From Streptosporangium amethystogenes (lineage in GTDB: Bacteria > Actinomycetota > Actinomycetes > Streptosporangiales > Streptosporangiaceae), in the NCBI RefSeq assembly GCF_000721075.1, contig NZ_JOEQ01000026.1, positions 44,589 to 108,588 on the forward strand: DNA of 64,000 bases, given 5' to 3'. Made by a program: the position numbers and the translations under genes. Of the stretch, positions 48,860 to 64,000 are shown one piece after another; the stretch's first letter is position 1, and every line of letters begins with the position of its first letter. The notes under the pieces were generated by a model, which was given only the letters and a program-made list of their open reading frames with translations, ran no database searches and was not told where the DNA came from.

Positions 48860-49438
48860 CTAAAGCCGGTCGATCTCCGTCAGGTCGATGTCGATGTCGA
48901 AGGGGGCCGAGATCTTGAGCCGGTCGTGGTGGATGCCGGTCAGAACGTAGGACCGGGCGAGCGGGTCGAGCTCGTAGACGTAGATCGCGGGCCTTCCCGA
49001 CTGGTTCTCGACCAGCCAGAAGTGTGTGATGCCCGCCTCGGCGTACAGCGTCGGTTTGCGGTCGCGGTCACGCCGCTCGGAGTCCGGCGAGATGACCTCC
49101 ACGGCCAGCACGACGTCCTCCGCCCGGTAGAAGGTCTGTTCCGGGCTGTGCTCGGCGGAGGCGTGAATGACGCTCATGTCGGGCTCGGGCCGCTGCTGCC
49201 TGCCCAGCACGACGCTCATCTCCCGGCGCGCGCGGAGATCTTCCGGCATGGTTCGACGGAGGCCAGCCTCCAGGAGCCACATGGTACGCGTGTGAAAAGA
49301 AGCCTGAGGACTCACGAAGACCAGGCTTCCATCGATTAACTCTGTGTGTGCGGGAAGTTGCGGAATGCGATCGAGATCCTCGGCGGTGAACCCCTCCGGT
49401 GGGGGGAACACCCAGTCGGGCAGCGAGGAATCCGTCAT
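48860..49438 (-). CDS. Uma2-family (DUF820) putative endonuclease
   Basis: I start at ATG 49438, seven bases after GGAG (192 residues, family-typical); an ATG at 49465 would add nine. The restriction-like PD-(D/E)xK fold of the family is visible: ELIDGSLVFVSP, PEPDMSVIHAS, VLAVEVISPDSERRDRDRK and LYAEAGITHFWLVE. Such proteins are abundant in actinomycetes and cyanobacteria, often as scattered single genes; their biological role is unresolved. It is the last gene of a minus-strand block and converges on pheT. Confidence 0.88.
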   Translation of the reverse strand: MTDSSLPDWVFPPPEGFTAEDLDRIPQLPAHTELIDGSLVFVSPQASFHTRTMWLLEAGLRRTMPEDLRARREMSVVLGRQQRPEPDMSVIHASAEHSPEQTFYRAEDVVLAVEVISPDSERRDRDRKPTLYAEAGITHFWLVENQSGRPAIYVYELDPLARSYVLTGIHHDRLKISAPFDIDIDLTEIDRL

Positions 49439-49516
49439 CTCGGGGCTCCGTACGTCGACCGTCATGACCTCACAGTAGCAACAGGATTCCGTTCTGTGAG
49501 GGTGGTTGCGGGTGGC

Positions 49517-50776
49517 TTATCCCTGGACGGGAGTGGCTTCCTCGCGGCGGGCGCGTTCCCTGAGCGCGTGCTCGTCGGTGCGGGCGTCGTAGTCGCGGAA
49601 CCTCGGCAGCAGAGCGGCCATCGCCGCCACCGCGCCGACGCACAGCAGGCCGCCCGCGCCCAGGGAGAAGCGGGTTCCGCCGAGCTGGGCCATCAGGCCG
49701 GCCCTGGCGTTGCCCAGCATCGGGCCGCTGCTGTAGGAGAGCAGTTCGATACCCGCCAGGCGGCCGCGGAACTCGTCGGGGATGGTCTGGTTCCAGATGG
49801 TCGAGCGGAAGACGCCGCTGATCATGTCGGCGGCCCCGGCCACGGCCAGGAAGGCGAAGATGCCCCAGACGCTGGGCATCAACGCCGCCAGCGCCACCGC
49901 CACGCCCCACACGGCCGCCGCGACGATCACGCCGAGGCCGTGGCGATGCACGTGCCTGGTCCAGCCGGAGGTGACCGAGGCGATCAGTGAACCGACGGCC
50001 GAGGCGGAGAAGAAGAGCCCCAGGGCTTCGGGGACGCCCAGTTCGTCGGCCAGGAACGGGTACAGCGCGGTGGAGAAGGCGAAGACCATCGCGGCGATGT
50101 CGACCAGGTAGGTGCCCATCAGGTCGGGGCGGCCCACGGCGTAGCGGACCCCGTCGACCAGTGCCCTGATCGAGGCCGCGGGGGCGTTCTCCCGCTGCGG
50201 CTGGACCCGCACCATCTGCAGCAGGACCAGGGAGACCAAGAAGGTCACCACGTTGACGCCGTACGCGACGGCGACGCCGAACCAGGCCGCGATCAGGCCG
50301 CTGAGGCCCGGGGCGACGATGGCGCCCAGGTTCCACCGGAAGGCGCTGAGCGCGGCGGCCGCGGTCAGCTGGTCGTGCCTGACCACACGGGGCAGCAGGG
50401 ACTCCAGGCTGGGCCGTTGCAGGCTGCCCAGCCCGGCCGAGAGCGCGCCGACCACGTACAGCACCCAGACCTGCGGCTTGGGCAGTAGCGCGTTGACGGT
50501 CAGGATCAGGACCGTGAGGCAGAGTCCAACCTCGGTGTAAAGGATGATCTTGCGCCGGTCCAGCGCGTCGGCGATCGCCCCGCCCCAGAGCCCGCACACC
50601 ACCATCGGGACGAACTCGGCCACGCTGACCAGGCCGACCGCCAGGTAGGAGCCGGTCAGCTCCTTCATCTGCAGCGGGACCGCGACCAGGGTCAGGAAGG
50701 TGCCGAACATCGTGACGACGCCGGAGCCGAAGAGCAACCGGAAGTCGCGGGAGTCGCGGAGCGGACTGAGGTCCAT
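49517..50776 (-). CDS. Major facilitator superfamily exporter
   Basis: ATG 50776 gives 419 residues (MDLSPLRDSRDFRLLFGSGV) with about twelve membrane helices. The MFS loop motif is seen as GGAIADALDRRKIILYTEV. The N-terminal layout (PLRDSRDFRLLF) and RPSLESLLPRVVRHDQL place it with the enterobactin-exporter-like MFS group (MFS_3) common in actinomycetes. Substrate unknown. The frame is open upstream to 50869, but that extension starts inside the terminator hairpin of the preceding gene. The C-terminal tail is charged and cytosolic. Confidence 0.85.
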   Translation of the reverse strand: MDLSPLRDSRDFRLLFGSGVVTMFGTFLTLVAVPLQMKELTGSYLAVGLVSVAEFVPMVVCGLWGGAIADALDRRKIILYTEVGLCLTVLILTVNALLPKPQVWVLYVVGALSAGLGSLQRPSLESLLPRVVRHDQLTAAAALSAFRWNLGAIVAPGLSGLIAAWFGVAVAYGVNVVTFLVSLVLLQMVRVQPQRENAPAASIRALVDGVRYAVGRPDLMGTYLVDIAAMVFAFSTALYPFLADELGVPEALGLFFSASAVGSLIASVTSGWTRHVHRHGLGVIVAAAVWGVAVALAALMPSVWGIFAFLAVAGAADMISGVFRSTIWNQTIPDEFRGRLAGIELLSYSSGPMLGNARAGLMAQLGGTRFSLGAGGLLCVGAVAAMAALLPRFRDYDARTDEHALRERARREEATPVQG

Positions 50777-50840
50777 CGTCAGGTGACGGAGCAGGGTTCT
50801 GATGGACCGGTCAGCGTTTTCTGGCACGAACAGGTAGTCT

Positions 50841-50890
50841 CGGCGGTGACCTGCGCGGGGGCAACTCATTTTCCGCGCAGGTCACCGCCG
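50841..50890 (-). terminator. Terminator after the acyl-CoA synthetase gene
   Basis: A perfect 18-base stem (arm CGGCGGTGACCTGCGCGG at 50841-50858, complement at 50873-50890) with a 14-base loop lies 18 bases past the stop of the minus-strand acyl-CoA synthetase gene. It separates that gene from the downstream MFS gene. Confidence 0.82.
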
Positions 50891-50908
50891 GGTCGAACGC
50901 GGGGGGCG

Positions 50909-52570
50909 TCAGGAGCCCAGGACCTCCCTGCGCAGGTGGGTTTTGAGGATCTTGCCGCCGGGGTTGCGGGGAAGTTCCGTGTCACGCACCCAGAACCTGA
51001 CCGGGACCTTGAAGGGGGCGATCCGCTCGCGCAGGAAGGCCCGCAGTTCCTCGGCGGTCGCCGGGGACGACAGCCGCACCACCGCGCCGACCTCCTCGCC
51101 CAGCTCGTCATGGGGGATGCCGATCACCGCGGCGTCGTCGACCGCCGGGTGCTCGAACAGGGCGGCCTCGACCTCGGCGCAGTAGACGTTCTCGCCGCCG
51201 CGGATGACCATGTCCTTGGCCCGGTCCACGATGAACACGAACCCCTCGGAGTCCACCCTGGCCAGGTCGCCGGTGTGCAGCCAGCCGCCGACGAAGGTCT
51301 CGGCGGTGGCCTCGGGGCGGTTCCAGTAGCCCAGGATGATGTTCGGTCCGCGCAGGCAGAGCTCGCCGACCGCGCCGACCGGTAGCTCGTCGCCGAGCGG
51401 ATCGGCGATCTTCACCTCGACCACGGCCATCGGCAGGCCGATGCTGTCGGGTTTGGCCAGGTAGTCGTCGCCTGCGTTGTTGATGGCGAGTGCGGTGGTC
51501 TCGGTCATGCCGTACCCGTTGGAGGGGGCGCGGGTGGGCAGCTGCTCGGTGATGCGCTCCAGCAGTTTCGGCGGGGCGGGAGCACCGCCGTAACTGAGGG
51601 CGTTGAGGCTGGAGATGTCGTGCTTGTCCAGGTCCGGGTGGGAGAGGAGCTGCCATACGTTGGTGGGTACGCCGGTGAGCCCCGTGATTTTCTCGCGCTC
51701 GATCAGCTCAAGCGCGCGACCCGGATCCCACTTGTACATCAGCACCAGGCCGCTTCCGCTGAACATGGTGGTGGTCATCACCGCGAAGCAGCCGGTGACG
51801 TGGAAGAGCGGAACGGTGAGCAGGGTGACGCGGCGCTGTCCCGCCGTCTCACCCGGGTCCCTGCCGGCCTTGACCACGCTGCGGTACATGCTGTAGGCGA
51901 CGGTCATGGGTGACTGCCCGATGTTGCGGTGGCTGCCGAGCGCGCCCTTGGGGCGGCCCGTGGTACCAGAGGTGTAGAAGATCGTCGCCGGATCCTCGGG
52001 GGAGAGCTCGACCGGCGGCAGCGTCACGTCCGCCGCCACCTCGCCCATCACGTCCTCGAACGCGCGGGCGCCCTCGGGCACCTCGCCGCGGGTCACGATC
52101 AGGGCCGGGGACAGGCCGGTGAGCCTGGCCGCCCGCTCGCCGTCGGTGATCAGCACCTTGGCGCCGGAGTCCGACAGGCCGTACTCCAGTTCCTGCGGGG
52201 TCCACCAGGCGTTGAGTGGAACGGCTATCGCCCCGATGGCCAGCGCGGCCGAGAAGGCGATCACCCACTCGGGGTAGTTGCGCATGGCGATGGCGACCCG
52301 GTCGCCCTTGGCCACGCCGTACTCGTCCGCCAGACGCCGTGCGAGCGTGGCCGCCCGCCTGAAGTGCTCCTCGTAGGTGATGTGTTCGTCCTCGTACGTC
52401 AGGAAGATCTTGTCGCCGTGAAACCGGCTCGTCTCAAGGAGCGCCCGGAAGTCGCGGGGGGCGTGCTTCCAGGTTTTGACGGTCCCGCCGTGGCCGGGGA
52501 CCTCGTCCATCTCGAAAAGCTGTCCGGGACCGGTGAGCTGGGCCTGGACCTGGTCATGGGTGACAGTCAT
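50909..52570 (-). CDS. Acyl-CoA synthetase (class I adenylate-forming enzyme)
   Basis: ATG 52570, nine bases after GGGAG, gives 553 residues. The AMP-binding core has TIFYTSGTTGRPKGALGSH (phosphate loop), NGYGMTETTALAINN, GWLHTGDLARVDSEGFVFIV (adenosine-binding aspartate) and RAKDMVIRGGENVYCAEVE (hinge). The C-terminal lysine lies in RNPGGKILKTHLRREV. It would activate a fatty or aromatic acid to its CoA ester; the chain length is not evident, though it resembles the FadD/long-chain group. An 18-base near-palindrome of the TetR-operator type lies 44 bases upstream, so it is probably repressed by an acyl-CoA-responsive regulator encoded elsewhere. Confidence 0.9.
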   Translation of the reverse strand: MTVTHDQVQAQLTGPGQLFEMDEVPGHGGTVKTWKHAPRDFRALLETSRFHGDKIFLTYEDEHITYEEHFRRAATLARRLADEYGVAKGDRVAIAMRNYPEWVIAFSAALAIGAIAVPLNAWWTPQELEYGLSDSGAKVLITDGERAARLTGLSPALIVTRGEVPEGARAFEDVMGEVAADVTLPPVELSPEDPATIFYTSGTTGRPKGALGSHRNIGQSPMTVAYSMYRSVVKAGRDPGETAGQRRVTLLTVPLFHVTGCFAVMTTTMFSGSGLVLMYKWDPGRALELIEREKITGLTGVPTNVWQLLSHPDLDKHDISSLNALSYGGAPAPPKLLERITEQLPTRAPSNGYGMTETTALAINNAGDDYLAKPDSIGLPMAVVEVKIADPLGDELPVGAVGELCLRGPNIILGYWNRPEATAETFVGGWLHTGDLARVDSEGFVFIVDRAKDMVIRGGENVYCAEVEAALFEHPAVDDAAVIGIPHDELGEEVGAVVRLSSPATAEELRAFLRERIAPFKVPVRFWVRDTELPRNPGGKILKTHLRREVLGS

Positions 52571-52613
52571 ACGTTCGCACTCCCGAAGGGTGGAAGGACC
52601 GGAGGTCGCCACG

Positions 52614-52631
52614 ATACTGACCGGTAGGTAT
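52614..52631. promoter_or_regulatory. Putative TetR-type operator upstream of the acyl-CoA synthetase
   Basis: ATACTGACCGGTAGGTAT is an 18-base interrupted palindrome (7 of 9 positions symmetric) of the form ATAC-N2-ACCGGT-N2-GTAT, typical of TetR-family operators for lipid-metabolism genes. On the minus strand it lies roughly between a TTG-rich -35-like site and a TATCGT -10-like site, where a bound repressor would block transcription. Confidence 0.55.
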
Positions 52632-52754
52632 GCGCAACAATGCCGAAACGCAACTAATTGCCTCTCCCTGTAATCGCGAGCCAAAAAGCATGATTTTTGT
52701 GACTTTTCCGCTGCTCTGGGCATCTCGTGGGCCGGTAACCTCCGCGTAACCGGC

Positions 52755-52782
52755 TTGCATGACAATCCCTGGAGATGCATAA
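52755..52782. promoter_or_regulatory. Possible ArgR (ARG box) region upstream of argC
   Basis: TTGCAT and ATGCATAA flank a 14-base centre about 60-85 bases before argC, and further TGCAT/CATGC half-sites follow at 52798-52831. The spacing and half-sites loosely resemble ArgR operators, and the regulator gene argR is in the operon. By-eye match only. Confidence 0.35.
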
Positions 52783-52806
52783 TCTCTCTAGCAAGAGCAT
52801 GAGTGA

Positions 52807-55009
<2,203 letters not shown>

Positions 55010-55013
<4 letters not shown>

Positions 55014-55935
55014 GGCGGACCGAGGCCCTGGCGAAGGCCACCACGCTGATCGAGGCACTGCCCTGGCTCGCCAGCTTCCATGGTGCGACCGTCGTCATCA
55101 AGTACGGCGGCAACGCGATGACCGAGGAGCACCTGCGCGAGAAGTTCGCCGCCGATGTCGTCTTCCTGCGCTACGCCGGGCTCAGGCCGGTGATCGTGCA
55201 CGGAGGAGGCCCGCAGATCAACGCCCACCTCGACCTGCTCGGCATCGAGTCCACCTTCACCGCCGGGCTCAGGGTCACCACACCCGAGGCCATGCGGGTC
55301 GTCAGGATGGTCCTCGTCGGCCAGGTCAACCGCGACGTGGTCGGTCTGATCAACAGGCACGGGCCGTTCGCCATCGGCATGTCCGGTGAGGACGCCCACC
55401 TGTTCACCGCCGTGCGCAAGCACGCCGTCGTCGACGGCGCCAGCGTCGACATCGGCCAGGTCGGCGACATCGTCAACGTCGAGGCCGGAGCCGTGCGGGC
55501 GCTGCTGGGGGACGGGCGGATCCCGGTGATCTCCTCGGTCGCGCGCAGTGAGGACGGCACCGTCTACAACGTCAACGCCGACACCGCCGCCGCCGCGCTC
55601 GCCGTGGCGCTCCAGGCGTCCAAGCTGATCGTCCTGACCGATGTCGAGGGTCTGTACCGTGACTGGAGCCCCGACTCCGTTGACAACGAGGTCATCGACG
55701 AGCTGTCCGCCACCGAGTTGGAGAAGCTCCTGCCGACCCTGTCCAGCGGCATGATCCCCAAGATGGAGGCGTGCCTGACCGCCGTCCAGGGGGGCGTGCC
55801 GCAGGCCCACGTACTCGACGGCAGGGTGCCTCACTCGGTGCTGCTGGAGATCTTCACGGACAAGGGCATCGGAACCATGGTGCTGCCGGACGCCCCCGCG
55901 GCGCCGGTCACCGCCCAGCTGAAGGGGAACGACAC

Positions 55936-55939
<4 letters not shown>
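55010..55939 (+). CDS. argB: Acetylglutamate kinase
   Basis: The 309-residue amino-acid kinase phosphorylates N-acetylglutamate. It has the ATP-site lysine in [10 protein letters not shown], the substrate loop [26 protein letters not shown] and [11 protein letters not shown], and the C-terminal [16 protein letters not shown]. The N-terminal helix upstream of the core ([15 protein letters not shown]) is the feature linked to arginine-sensitive hexameric forms, so feedback inhibition by arginine is likely. It overlaps argJ and argD. Confidence 0.95.
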
Positions 55940-58620
<2,681 letters not shown>

Positions 58621-58689
58621 CCCGCTCGGGCGGGCGACCCTGGCACCATCTGAGATCTGTGACGAATGAATAACTTGGAGTGATCAATT
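58621..58689 (+). promoter_or_regulatory. argR-argG spacer with possible operator half-site
   Basis: The 69-base gap is more A/T-rich than its surroundings and contains GAATGAATAACTT and GATCAATTATG. TGAAT resembles an ARG-box half-site. This could be a promoter/operator for argG and argH. Confidence 0.3.
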
Positions 58690-61348
<2,659 letters not shown>

Positions 61349-61349
<1 letters not shown>

Positions 61350-61999
61350 TGCCCGCTGAAGAGCACGGCGGGCACTCGCTCGCCGCGCCCGTGCCGCTGG
61401 CGCGCGACTTCTTCGACCGGCCCGCCCACGAGATCGCTCCGGACCTGCTGGGACGAGTACTCGTGCACGGGCCGGTCGCGCTGCGTCTCACCGAGGTCGA
61501 GGCGTACGGCCTGCCGGGTGAGGACCCCGCGTCGCACACCTACCGGGGCCGGACACCGCGCAACGCGGTGATGTTCGGCCCGCCGGGCCACCTGTACGTC
61601 TATTTCACCTACGGCATGCATTTCTGCGCCAATCTCACCTGCCTTCCCGAGGGGACGGGGGCCGGGATACTGCTCAGGGCCGGAGAGGTGATCTCCGGTA
61701 TCGGGACCGCCATGGCCCGCCGGAGAGCGGGAAGCGCCCGTGTCGTCCGGGAAGTCGATCTGGCCAGGGGGCCGGCACGTCTGGCCGTGGCGCTCGGGTT
61801 CACCCTGGAGCACAACGGACTCGATGTCTGCGTCCCGGGCTCGCTCTCCGTGATCGAGGGCGAACCCGTCGTGGCCGCATCCGTCCGGTCGGGGCCGCGC
61901 ACCGGGGTCTCGTCGGGGAAGGAGACACCCTGGCGGTTCTGGATCGACGGCGACCCCACCGTCTCGCCCCATCGCCCGCACGTACCGCGCCGCCGGTAG
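61349..61999 (+). CDS. DNA-3-methyladenine glycosylase (AAG/MPG type)
   Basis: The 216-residue protein matches the alkyladenine DNA glycosylase family, which excises alkylated purines in base excision repair. [20 protein letters not shown] holds the catalytic glutamate and substrate-site residues, and [20 protein letters not shown] with GMHFCANL is the family signature. It overlaps argH by one base. 139 bases separate it from tyrS. Confidence 0.93.
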
Positions 62000-62138
62000 G
62001 CCACCCGTGCGCTCCTCCTCGCTTCCCCGCTGGTCGACTCGCGATCGAGGATAGGTTTCGAGTGGCGCGACGGTGCCGCGATCGGGCAGGGTGTACAAGA
62101 GCGCTAAATGTCCCTTCGAGCATTGGAAAGCAAGGATC

Positions 62139-63407
62139 GTGACCGACATTCTGGATGACCTCGCCTGGCGCGGCCTGATCGCGCAGTCCACCGACATCGA
62201 CACCCTGCGCGGGGCGATGGCCGAGGGTCCGATCACGGTCTATTGCGGCTTCGACCCGACCGCGCCCTCGCTGCACGTCGGCAATCTGGTCCCGTTGCTG
62301 ACCCTCACCCGCCTGCAGCGGGCGGGTCACCGGGTCGTCGGCCTGGTAGGCGGCGCGACCGGCCTGATCGGCGACCCCAGCGGCCGGAGCACCGAGCGCT
62401 CGCTGAACTCGTCCGAGGTCGTGGCCGAATGGGTGGCGCGGATCCGTGTCCAACTGGAGAAGTTCCTCGACTTCTCGGCGGAGACGGGCGGCATCCTCGT
62501 CAGCAACCTTGACTGGACCGAGGGCATGTCGGCGATCGACTTCCTGCGTGACGTCGGCAAGCACTTCCCGGTCAACCGAATGCTCGCCCGAGAGTCGGTC
62601 TCCGCCCGGTTGGGGGGAGAGGGGCTCAGCTACACCGAGTTCAGCTACCAGATCCTGCAGGCCAACGACTACCTGGAGCTGAACCGGCGCTACGGCTGCA
62701 CGCTCCAGATCGGCGGCAGCGACCAGTGGGGCAACATCACCGCGGGGACCGACCTCATCCGCCGGGTGACGGGTGGCCATGTACACGCCCTCACCGTGCC
62801 GTTGATCACCAAGGTGGACGGGACCAAGTTCGGCAAGACCGCCGGTGGCGCGGTCTGGCTCAACCCCGAGATGACCTCGCCGTACGCCTTCTACCAGTTC
62901 TGGCTGAACTCGGACGACAGGGACGTGGTGAAGTTCCTCAAGATCTACAGCTTCAGGTCCCGTGAGGAGATCGAGGAGCTGGAGAAGGCCGCCGCCGCGC
63001 GGCCCGCCGCGCGTGAGGCCCAGCGGGCACTCGCGGAGGAGTTCACCACGCTGCTGCACGGTGCCGACGAGTGCGCCGCGGTGATCGCCGCCTCGGCGGC
63101 CCTGTTCGGTCAGGGTTCTCTGGAGGAGCTGCCCGCGCGCACCCTTGGGGAGGCTCTCGCCGAGGTGCCGCGTGCCGAGGTTCCCGCACTGGGAGCGTCC
63201 TTCGTTGACCTGCTCGCCGAGAGTGGCCTGGTCAAGTCGAAGTCCGAGGCGCGTCGCACCGTCAAGGAGGGCGGCGCCTACCTCAACAACACCAAGGTCA
63301 CCGACGAGGCGTACGTGCCGTCGGCCGATGATCTGCTCCACGGACGCTTCCTGGTGCTCCGCCGCGGCAAGCGTTCGGTCGGTGGCGTCGAGATCGTCGA
63401 GGCCTGA
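62139..63407 (+). CDS. tyrS: Tyrosyl-tRNA synthetase
   Basis: The GTG at 62139, after GGAAAGCAAGGA, gives 422 residues starting [16 protein letters not shown], the usual bacterial N-terminus; the frame is open from 62073. The class I HIGH motif appears as HVGN (residues 46-49 in [12 protein letters not shown]) and the KMSKS motif as KFGKT (230-234). [12 protein letters not shown] and the C-terminal S4-like RNA-binding domain (about 355-420, [20 protein letters not shown]) complete the TyrS form. No T-box motif is seen upstream. Confidence 0.96.
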   Translation: MTDILDDLAWRGLIAQSTDIDTLRGAMAEGPITVYCGFDPTAPSLHVGNLVPLLTLTRLQRAGHRVVGLVGGATGLIGDPSGRSTERSLNSSEVVAEWVARIRVQLEKFLDFSAETGGILVSNLDWTEGMSAIDFLRDVGKHFPVNRMLARESVSARLGGEGLSYTEFSYQILQANDYLELNRRYGCTLQIGGSDQWGNITAGTDLIRRVTGGHVHALTVPLITKVDGTKFGKTAGGAVWLNPEMTSPYAFYQFWLNSDDRDVVKFLKIYSFRSREEIEELEKAAAARPAAREAQRALAEEFTTLLHGADECAAVIAASAALFGQGSLEELPARTLGEALAEVPRAEVPALGASFVDLLAESGLVKSKSEARRTVKEGGAYLNNTKVTDEAYVPSADDLLHGRFLVLRRGKRSVGGVEIVEA

Positions 63408-63467
63408 CCCCTCCCACACTGTCGACCTGCTCTTCCGCCAGGTAAAGGCGATGATTACGAGGGATGG

Positions 63468-63491
63468 ACGCCCCGGCTTTGGCCGGGGCGT
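63468..63491 (+). terminator. Rho-independent terminator after tyrS
   Basis: ACGCCCCGGC and its complement form a ten-base stem with loop TTTG, 60 bases after the tyrS stop. A short TCGCTG follows, with no long T tract. Confidence 0.75.
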
Positions 63492-63583
63492 TCGCTGTCC
63501 CAGTGCGTAACATTCCGGTAGCGAACCTCCCTTGGTTCCTTAAGCAACCCCTCTGACCTGCGATTTTACCAAGGGTGGCTGAT
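63492..63583. other. Gene-free stretch before the rRNA promoters
   Basis: No gene or strong structure is visible. Base composition turns distinctly more A/T-rich than in the coding part of the window, as expected upstream of rRNA promoters. The whole interval 63408-64000 contains only terminator, promoters and leader. Confidence 0.5.
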
Positions 63584-63612
63584 TTGACGATGTTCCGGGA
63601 GGGGCATAATCT
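63584..63612 (+). promoter_or_regulatory. Upstream rRNA operon promoter (P1)
   Basis: TTGACG at 63584-63589, a 17-base spacer and TAATCT at 63607-63612 give near-consensus sigma-70-type hexamers with ideal spacing. It is among the best promoters seen in the window. Confidence 0.75.
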
Positions 63613-63838
63613 TTTCAATGCCCCGGGAGCGAGCCGGACGCCTGAGTCGGCGGACGGGCCCCAGGGACACTCCACTGAACGAACTTGAGGGTTCGGACTC
63701 CATGTAGATCACCGGAAAACCGGTTGATTCGCTGTGGCCCGGATGACACGGTAGGTTCAGGGAGCTGCTCCGGAAGCGGGGCAAAGAGAATCCTAGTGAG
63801 CCTGCAGGGTTTGTGACAAATAGCTGAGAGCTAGCAAT

Positions 63839-63866
63839 TTGACACGGTCTTGACAAGCGGTAGGAT
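63839..63866 (+). promoter_or_regulatory. Downstream rRNA operon promoter (P2)
   Basis: TTGACA at 63839-63844 (consensus -35), a 16-base spacer and TAGGAT at 63861-63866 are followed by an A/T-rich start region TTAAGTAAGAAG. A second TTGACA at 63850 overlaps the spacer. Confidence 0.78.
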
Positions 63867-63936
63867 TTAAGTAAGAAGCAGAGCGCCCCGGGCGTTCCGG
63901 CCAAGTACTGATCGGGACGACGGTGTACGCGTCCGT

Positions 63937-63975
63937 TTCTTGAGAACTCAACAGTGTGTTAAAAGCCAGTGCATG
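63937..63975 (+). promoter_or_regulatory. Conserved rRNA operon leader element
   Basis: TTTCTTGAGAACTCAACAGT and the following GTGTTAAAAGCCAGTGC match the leader element (antitermination/RNase III processing region) found before 16S rRNA genes in actinomycetes. The 16S gene itself would begin beyond the end of the window. Confidence 0.75.
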
Positions 63976-64000
63976 AAGCACAACCCTGTCCAACCTGCCT

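Noticed and set aside
50777..50869. Longer N-terminus for the MFS exporter (start at 50869)
   Set aside because: That start codon lies in the loop of the preceding gene's terminator, and the added 31 residues are polar and unlike the family.
62000..62138. T-box riboswitch before tyrS
   Set aside because: No T-box sequence (GGGTGGNACC-like) or antiterminator/terminator pair is visible in the 139-base gap.

Overview
The window is a chromosomal, housekeeping-rich segment of a high-GC actinomycete. This is shown by frequent GTG/TTG starts, very high third-position G/C, genes for phosphatidylinositol mannoside (PIM) synthesis, an argCJBDFRGH cluster and an actinobacterial type of rRNA leader. Gene content and order (HIT-pgsA-patA-pimA ... 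pdxS-pdxT-yebC ... ruvCAB-yajC-secDF-apt-relA ... hisS-aspS ... rarA ... alaS-ruvX-mltG-aroE ... infC-rpmI-rplT ... pheST ... arg cluster ... tyrS ... rrn) would fit a member of the Streptosporangiales or a relative. That placement is inferred from memory of gene order, not computed.

Layout. (1) 1-11 kb: the tail of a HIT-family nucleotide hydrolase gene, then a three-gene minus-strand block (membrane protein with an alkaline-phosphatase-like ectodomain, secreted family-10-like glycosyl hydrolase, EF-G paralogue). The PIM genes pgsA, patA and pimA follow with a LemA-like gene, then a DUF3048 lipoprotein. (2) 11-17.5 kb: PLP synthase pdxS/pdxT, yebC, a cation/proton antiporter, and ruvC-ruvA-ruvB. 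(3) 17.5-24 kb: yajC-secD-secF, apt and the bifunctional (p)ppGpp enzyme relA. (4) 24-34 kb: a DUF349 coiled-coil gene, two membrane-anchored cyclophilins flanking MBL hydrolase-hisS-aspS, a DUF2231 gene, rarA, and a small decay zone holding C-terminal halves of a TetR regulator and a second protein. (5) 34-45 kb: DUF948-small membrane protein-alaS-ruvX-mltG-mltG-aroE, the infC-rpmI-rplT operon behind a long structured leader, a SpoU methyltransferase and a soluble orphan histidine kinase. (6) 45-52.6 kb: pheS-pheT, then a minus-strand accessory block (Uma2 nuclease-like, MFS exporter, acyl-CoA synthetase). (7) 52.8-63.4 kb: argCJBDFR in one tightly overlapping run, argG, argH, mpg and tyrS. 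(8) 63.4-64 kb: terminator and two strong sigma-70-type promoters with the conserved leader of an rRNA operon whose 16S gene lies beyond the window.

Most plus-strand genes form translationally coupled clusters (ATGA/GTGA overlaps). Cluster ends are marked by strong GC-rich hairpins, several with T tracts. I see no tRNA gene, insertion sequence, prophage or CRISPR array. The minus-strand blocks at 0.2-6.4 kb and 48.9-52.6 kb and the decay zone at 33.3-34.0 kb are the only parts that look accessory. I found no wholly new multi-gene system. The best leads are the structured infC leader with an AUC start codon, the tandem mltG pair, the divergently truncated TetR/partner remnant, and a TetR-type operator ahead of an acyl-CoA synthetase.
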